A stretch of 64,000 nucleotides of DNA. Origin: Pyrus communis. Lineage: Eukaryota; Streptophyta; Magnoliopsida; Rosales; Rosaceae. The stretch covers positions 12,508,478 to 12,572,477 of the forward strand of contig NC_084803.1 of assembly GCF_963583255.1 (NCBI RefSeq). Direction: 5' to 3'. The notes under the pieces are model-generated. The model worked only from the letters and a program-made list of their open reading frames with translations. It searched no databases and was not told the DNA's origin. The number at the start of each line of letters is the position of its first letter. Position 1 is the first letter of the stretch. This document shows, piece after piece, positions 62,063-64,000 of the stretch. The position numbers were made by a program, and so were the translations under genes.

Positions 62063-63069
62063 CTGGGCCAGCTCGATGGCCCTTTGGCCATGTTTTGGCC
62101 TGGTGGACTCCACTAATTTTTACTTCCAACTTTTGGCTGGAGATAAATTTTGTCCAAATCAAGCCATATTTTGACCCTTTAGTTTTTTAGCTCTCTCCAT
62201 CGGAGTTGGCCAAGATGATCTCTAGAGCCTATTGATATTGCTAGGTGTCTACACTAGGTACAAGAATTTACTATGTATAGAATATAGATAACTACATTTG
62301 TGTGCGTACCTTTGACATGTACTAGACACGTAGATTGTATTACATTTTGATTAATTTATAGACCCTTACGTTACGCAACGACACATGAAAAGAAGAAGAT
62401 CAAACCAGCACCACTCCAGAAGTCTTGAAGATAACGTTTGGCCCTGTAAATTAATGGCGGAGGTGGACGTTTCTTCAGGCCACCAAACAGCACCAAGGCA
62501 CAGGCCATTACATGCAACAGAGCCCACCATGAATATAATTATTACTCAAAGCTCTCGTAGAGCTGGAAGATCAAATGGAACTGGTCGATTAAAAAGGTCC
62601 CAAAAGCAGATGAGTTTCTAACCTTCTAATTAAAAGCACTTCTGTGATGATCTTGAAAAAGCTAGCTGACCTTATAATCAAAAGAGTTTGCAAGGTACGA
62701 CTTTGACAAACAAAGACGTTAACATGAAAATTACGTCCCTGAATTTAGGTTTGCCGGACCACTAATAATTTAAGACACTCAAATATCTAACATAAATGTG
62801 ATTAGTTCAGTTGGCTTGACGTGTGGTTCCTTCATATATTCAAGGTAACCATAAACTCCTGTTATAGATGGGTACGAGAAGGTTTTGGCGGCACCCGATT
62901 GTCTGGGTGGGAGAGAGCCCGCTCCCACTCAAGCAGGGGAAATGAGATTGAGGAAGACGCTTTGGGGTCTGCCTCGATTGTCAGGGCTGGCTCATGTTCA
63001 GTGCGGATTGGACGACCATCCAAGGCCCAAAAAAAATGGAGGCACTAAAATTATTAAGGTGGTAATTTC

Positions 63070-63525
63070 ATAAATGTTTTCATAAGAGTATAAATTTATA
63101 AAATTTGATTGAATAACCAAGAAGTTTAACTAGAATAGTGGTTTTTGTTGTTTAAAATTAACAAGGAGACCTTGAGTTTGAAATGCTATATGTGTTTATT
63201 TATTTTCCAACTTTTTATTAATTTTTTCAGAAGAGTATAAATTTATAAAATTTGGTGAAATGATCAAAGAAGTTTAACCAAAAGTGGCGATTTATGCTGT
63301 TTAAAATTAACGAGGAGGTACCAAGTTTGAAATGCTATGTGTTTTTTTTACTTTCCAGTTTTTACAAATTTCTTCTCATAAAAGTATAAATTTATAAAAT
63401 GTAGCTAAATGATCAAGAAGTTTAATAAGAAGTAATGGTTTCTGTTGTTTAAATGGACGAAAGGTCTTGAGCCTTGAGTTTGAAATGCTATGTGCTTTTT
63501 TATTTTTTCCAATTTTATGAATCTC
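63070..63525. repeat. three tandem copies of a ~148-bp unit
   Basis: AGTATAAATTTATAAAAT recurs with its surrounding unit at about 63085, 63232 and 63381 (spacing 147 and 149). Each unit continues with ATGATCAA-GAAGTTTAA, GTTGTTTAAA and GAGTTTGAAATGCTATGTG. Copies are diverged by substitutions and small indels, so the array is old. Confidence 0.9.
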
Positions 63526-63886
63526 TATTTGGTTGTTAATTTATTTTTTATTACTAGCTAGTAGCCATGCCGTTTGCAGTTTTTAGACATTCATTCCAAT
63601 TCAAGTCTAACATTCAACAAAGAGTAATTTGTAGACAAAATATGAAAATCATATGACGTGTCACCAATAAAAATAAAAAATACGTTTACCGAAATCTTAC
63701 GTGTGAAAATAAATAATTTTTCTTATATGAAGTTAGACACATTTTTTAGGATCGCTTTGGGCATCAAAAATCTCAGTACTGGCCCTGTCGACTGTATGTA
63801 AGACAAAGTCTTGCATTCAAGCTTGAATTTTCAAAAAGTAATTTAGAATACTTGTAAAAAATAAATTGACATAACTGTACACATAT

Positions 63887-63908
63887 TATATATATATATA
63901 TATATATA
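63887..63908. repeat. (TA)n microsatellite
   Basis: An uninterrupted TA alternation of about 22 bases. Confidence 0.9.
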
Positions 63909-64000
63909 TTATTAAATATATATTGTATATTTTCGTACATGCATTATAAACATAAAACAGGGAAGGAAATATCATCAAAGGTAGGTAAGTGTGGATGTGG

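Larger units (their letters stand above)
60451..64000. other. repeat-rich intergenic DNA at the right edge
   Basis: No convincing gene. 61250-62225 appears to be one non-autonomous repeat: its left part reads CATCTCCAACCGAATGAGCTAAA-like, and the reverse complement of about 62190-62222 is similar (CCAACTCC...GAGCTAAA). A perfect 32-bp palindrome lies inside it. A 78-codon frame at 62385-62621 and a GC-richer patch at 62870-63040 are unexplained. 63070-63525 is a tandem repeat, and a TA microsatellite lies at 63887-63908. Confidence 0.45.

Noticed and set aside
62385..62621. 78-codon ORF beginning MKRRRSNQHHSR
   Set aside because: Composition is somewhat gene-like, but there is no recognised domain, no splice partners and no promoter features; not enough to call a gene.

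Overview
This window is nuclear DNA from a dicot plant. Genes are split by many short GT-AG introns, the intergenic DNA is AT-rich, and LTR retrotransposons, miniature DNA transposons and microsatellites are abundant. The proteins look like those of a woody rosid. I lean to Rosaceae (apple/pear/Prunus type) from general impression of the proteins and repeats only, so that placement is an inference.

Layout. 1-7735 is gene-free repeat-rich DNA with a 557-bp hAT-type miniature element. 7736-13726 is a very young Ty1/copia retrotransposon with two identical 252-bp LTRs, a 5-bp target duplication, unusual TA...TA termini and one frameshift in the reverse transcriptase. 13727-17687 is intergenic and holds a 939-bp hAT-type element. 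17688-19775 (-) is an intronless DYW-class pentatricopeptide-repeat gene. 19776-25553 is intergenic, with a G-rich minisatellite and a small MITE.

The gene-rich core runs from 25.5 to 59.7 kb. It holds a MUN-domain (DUF810, unc-13-like) gene (+), STT3A of the oligosaccharyltransferase (-, 23 exons), SKIP/SNW1 (+), the PP1 regulator SDS22 (-, 6 exons), APC3/CDC27b HOBBIT (+, 16 exons), a broken lachrymatory-factor-synthase-like gene (-), and an acidic single-pass membrane protein gene (-). MUN/STT3A and SKIP/SDS22 are convergent pairs. SDS22/HBT is a divergent pair with a shared spacer of about 2 kb. A 3,464-bp solo LTR (37072-40535) sits between STT3A and SKIP and carries nine tandem 65-bp hairpin-forming units.

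The core genes are housekeeping genes of different pathways: membrane trafficking, N-glycosylation, splicing/transcription, phosphatase control and cell-cycle proteolysis. There is no operon-like logic. The most informative context is syntenic: from memory of Arabidopsis locus numbers, two neighbour pairs from different Arabidopsis chromosomes are interleaved here, as expected of an unfractionated ancestral block. I rebuilt exon structures by hand from splice signals, reading-frame phase and family knowledge. Frames close for every spliced gene.
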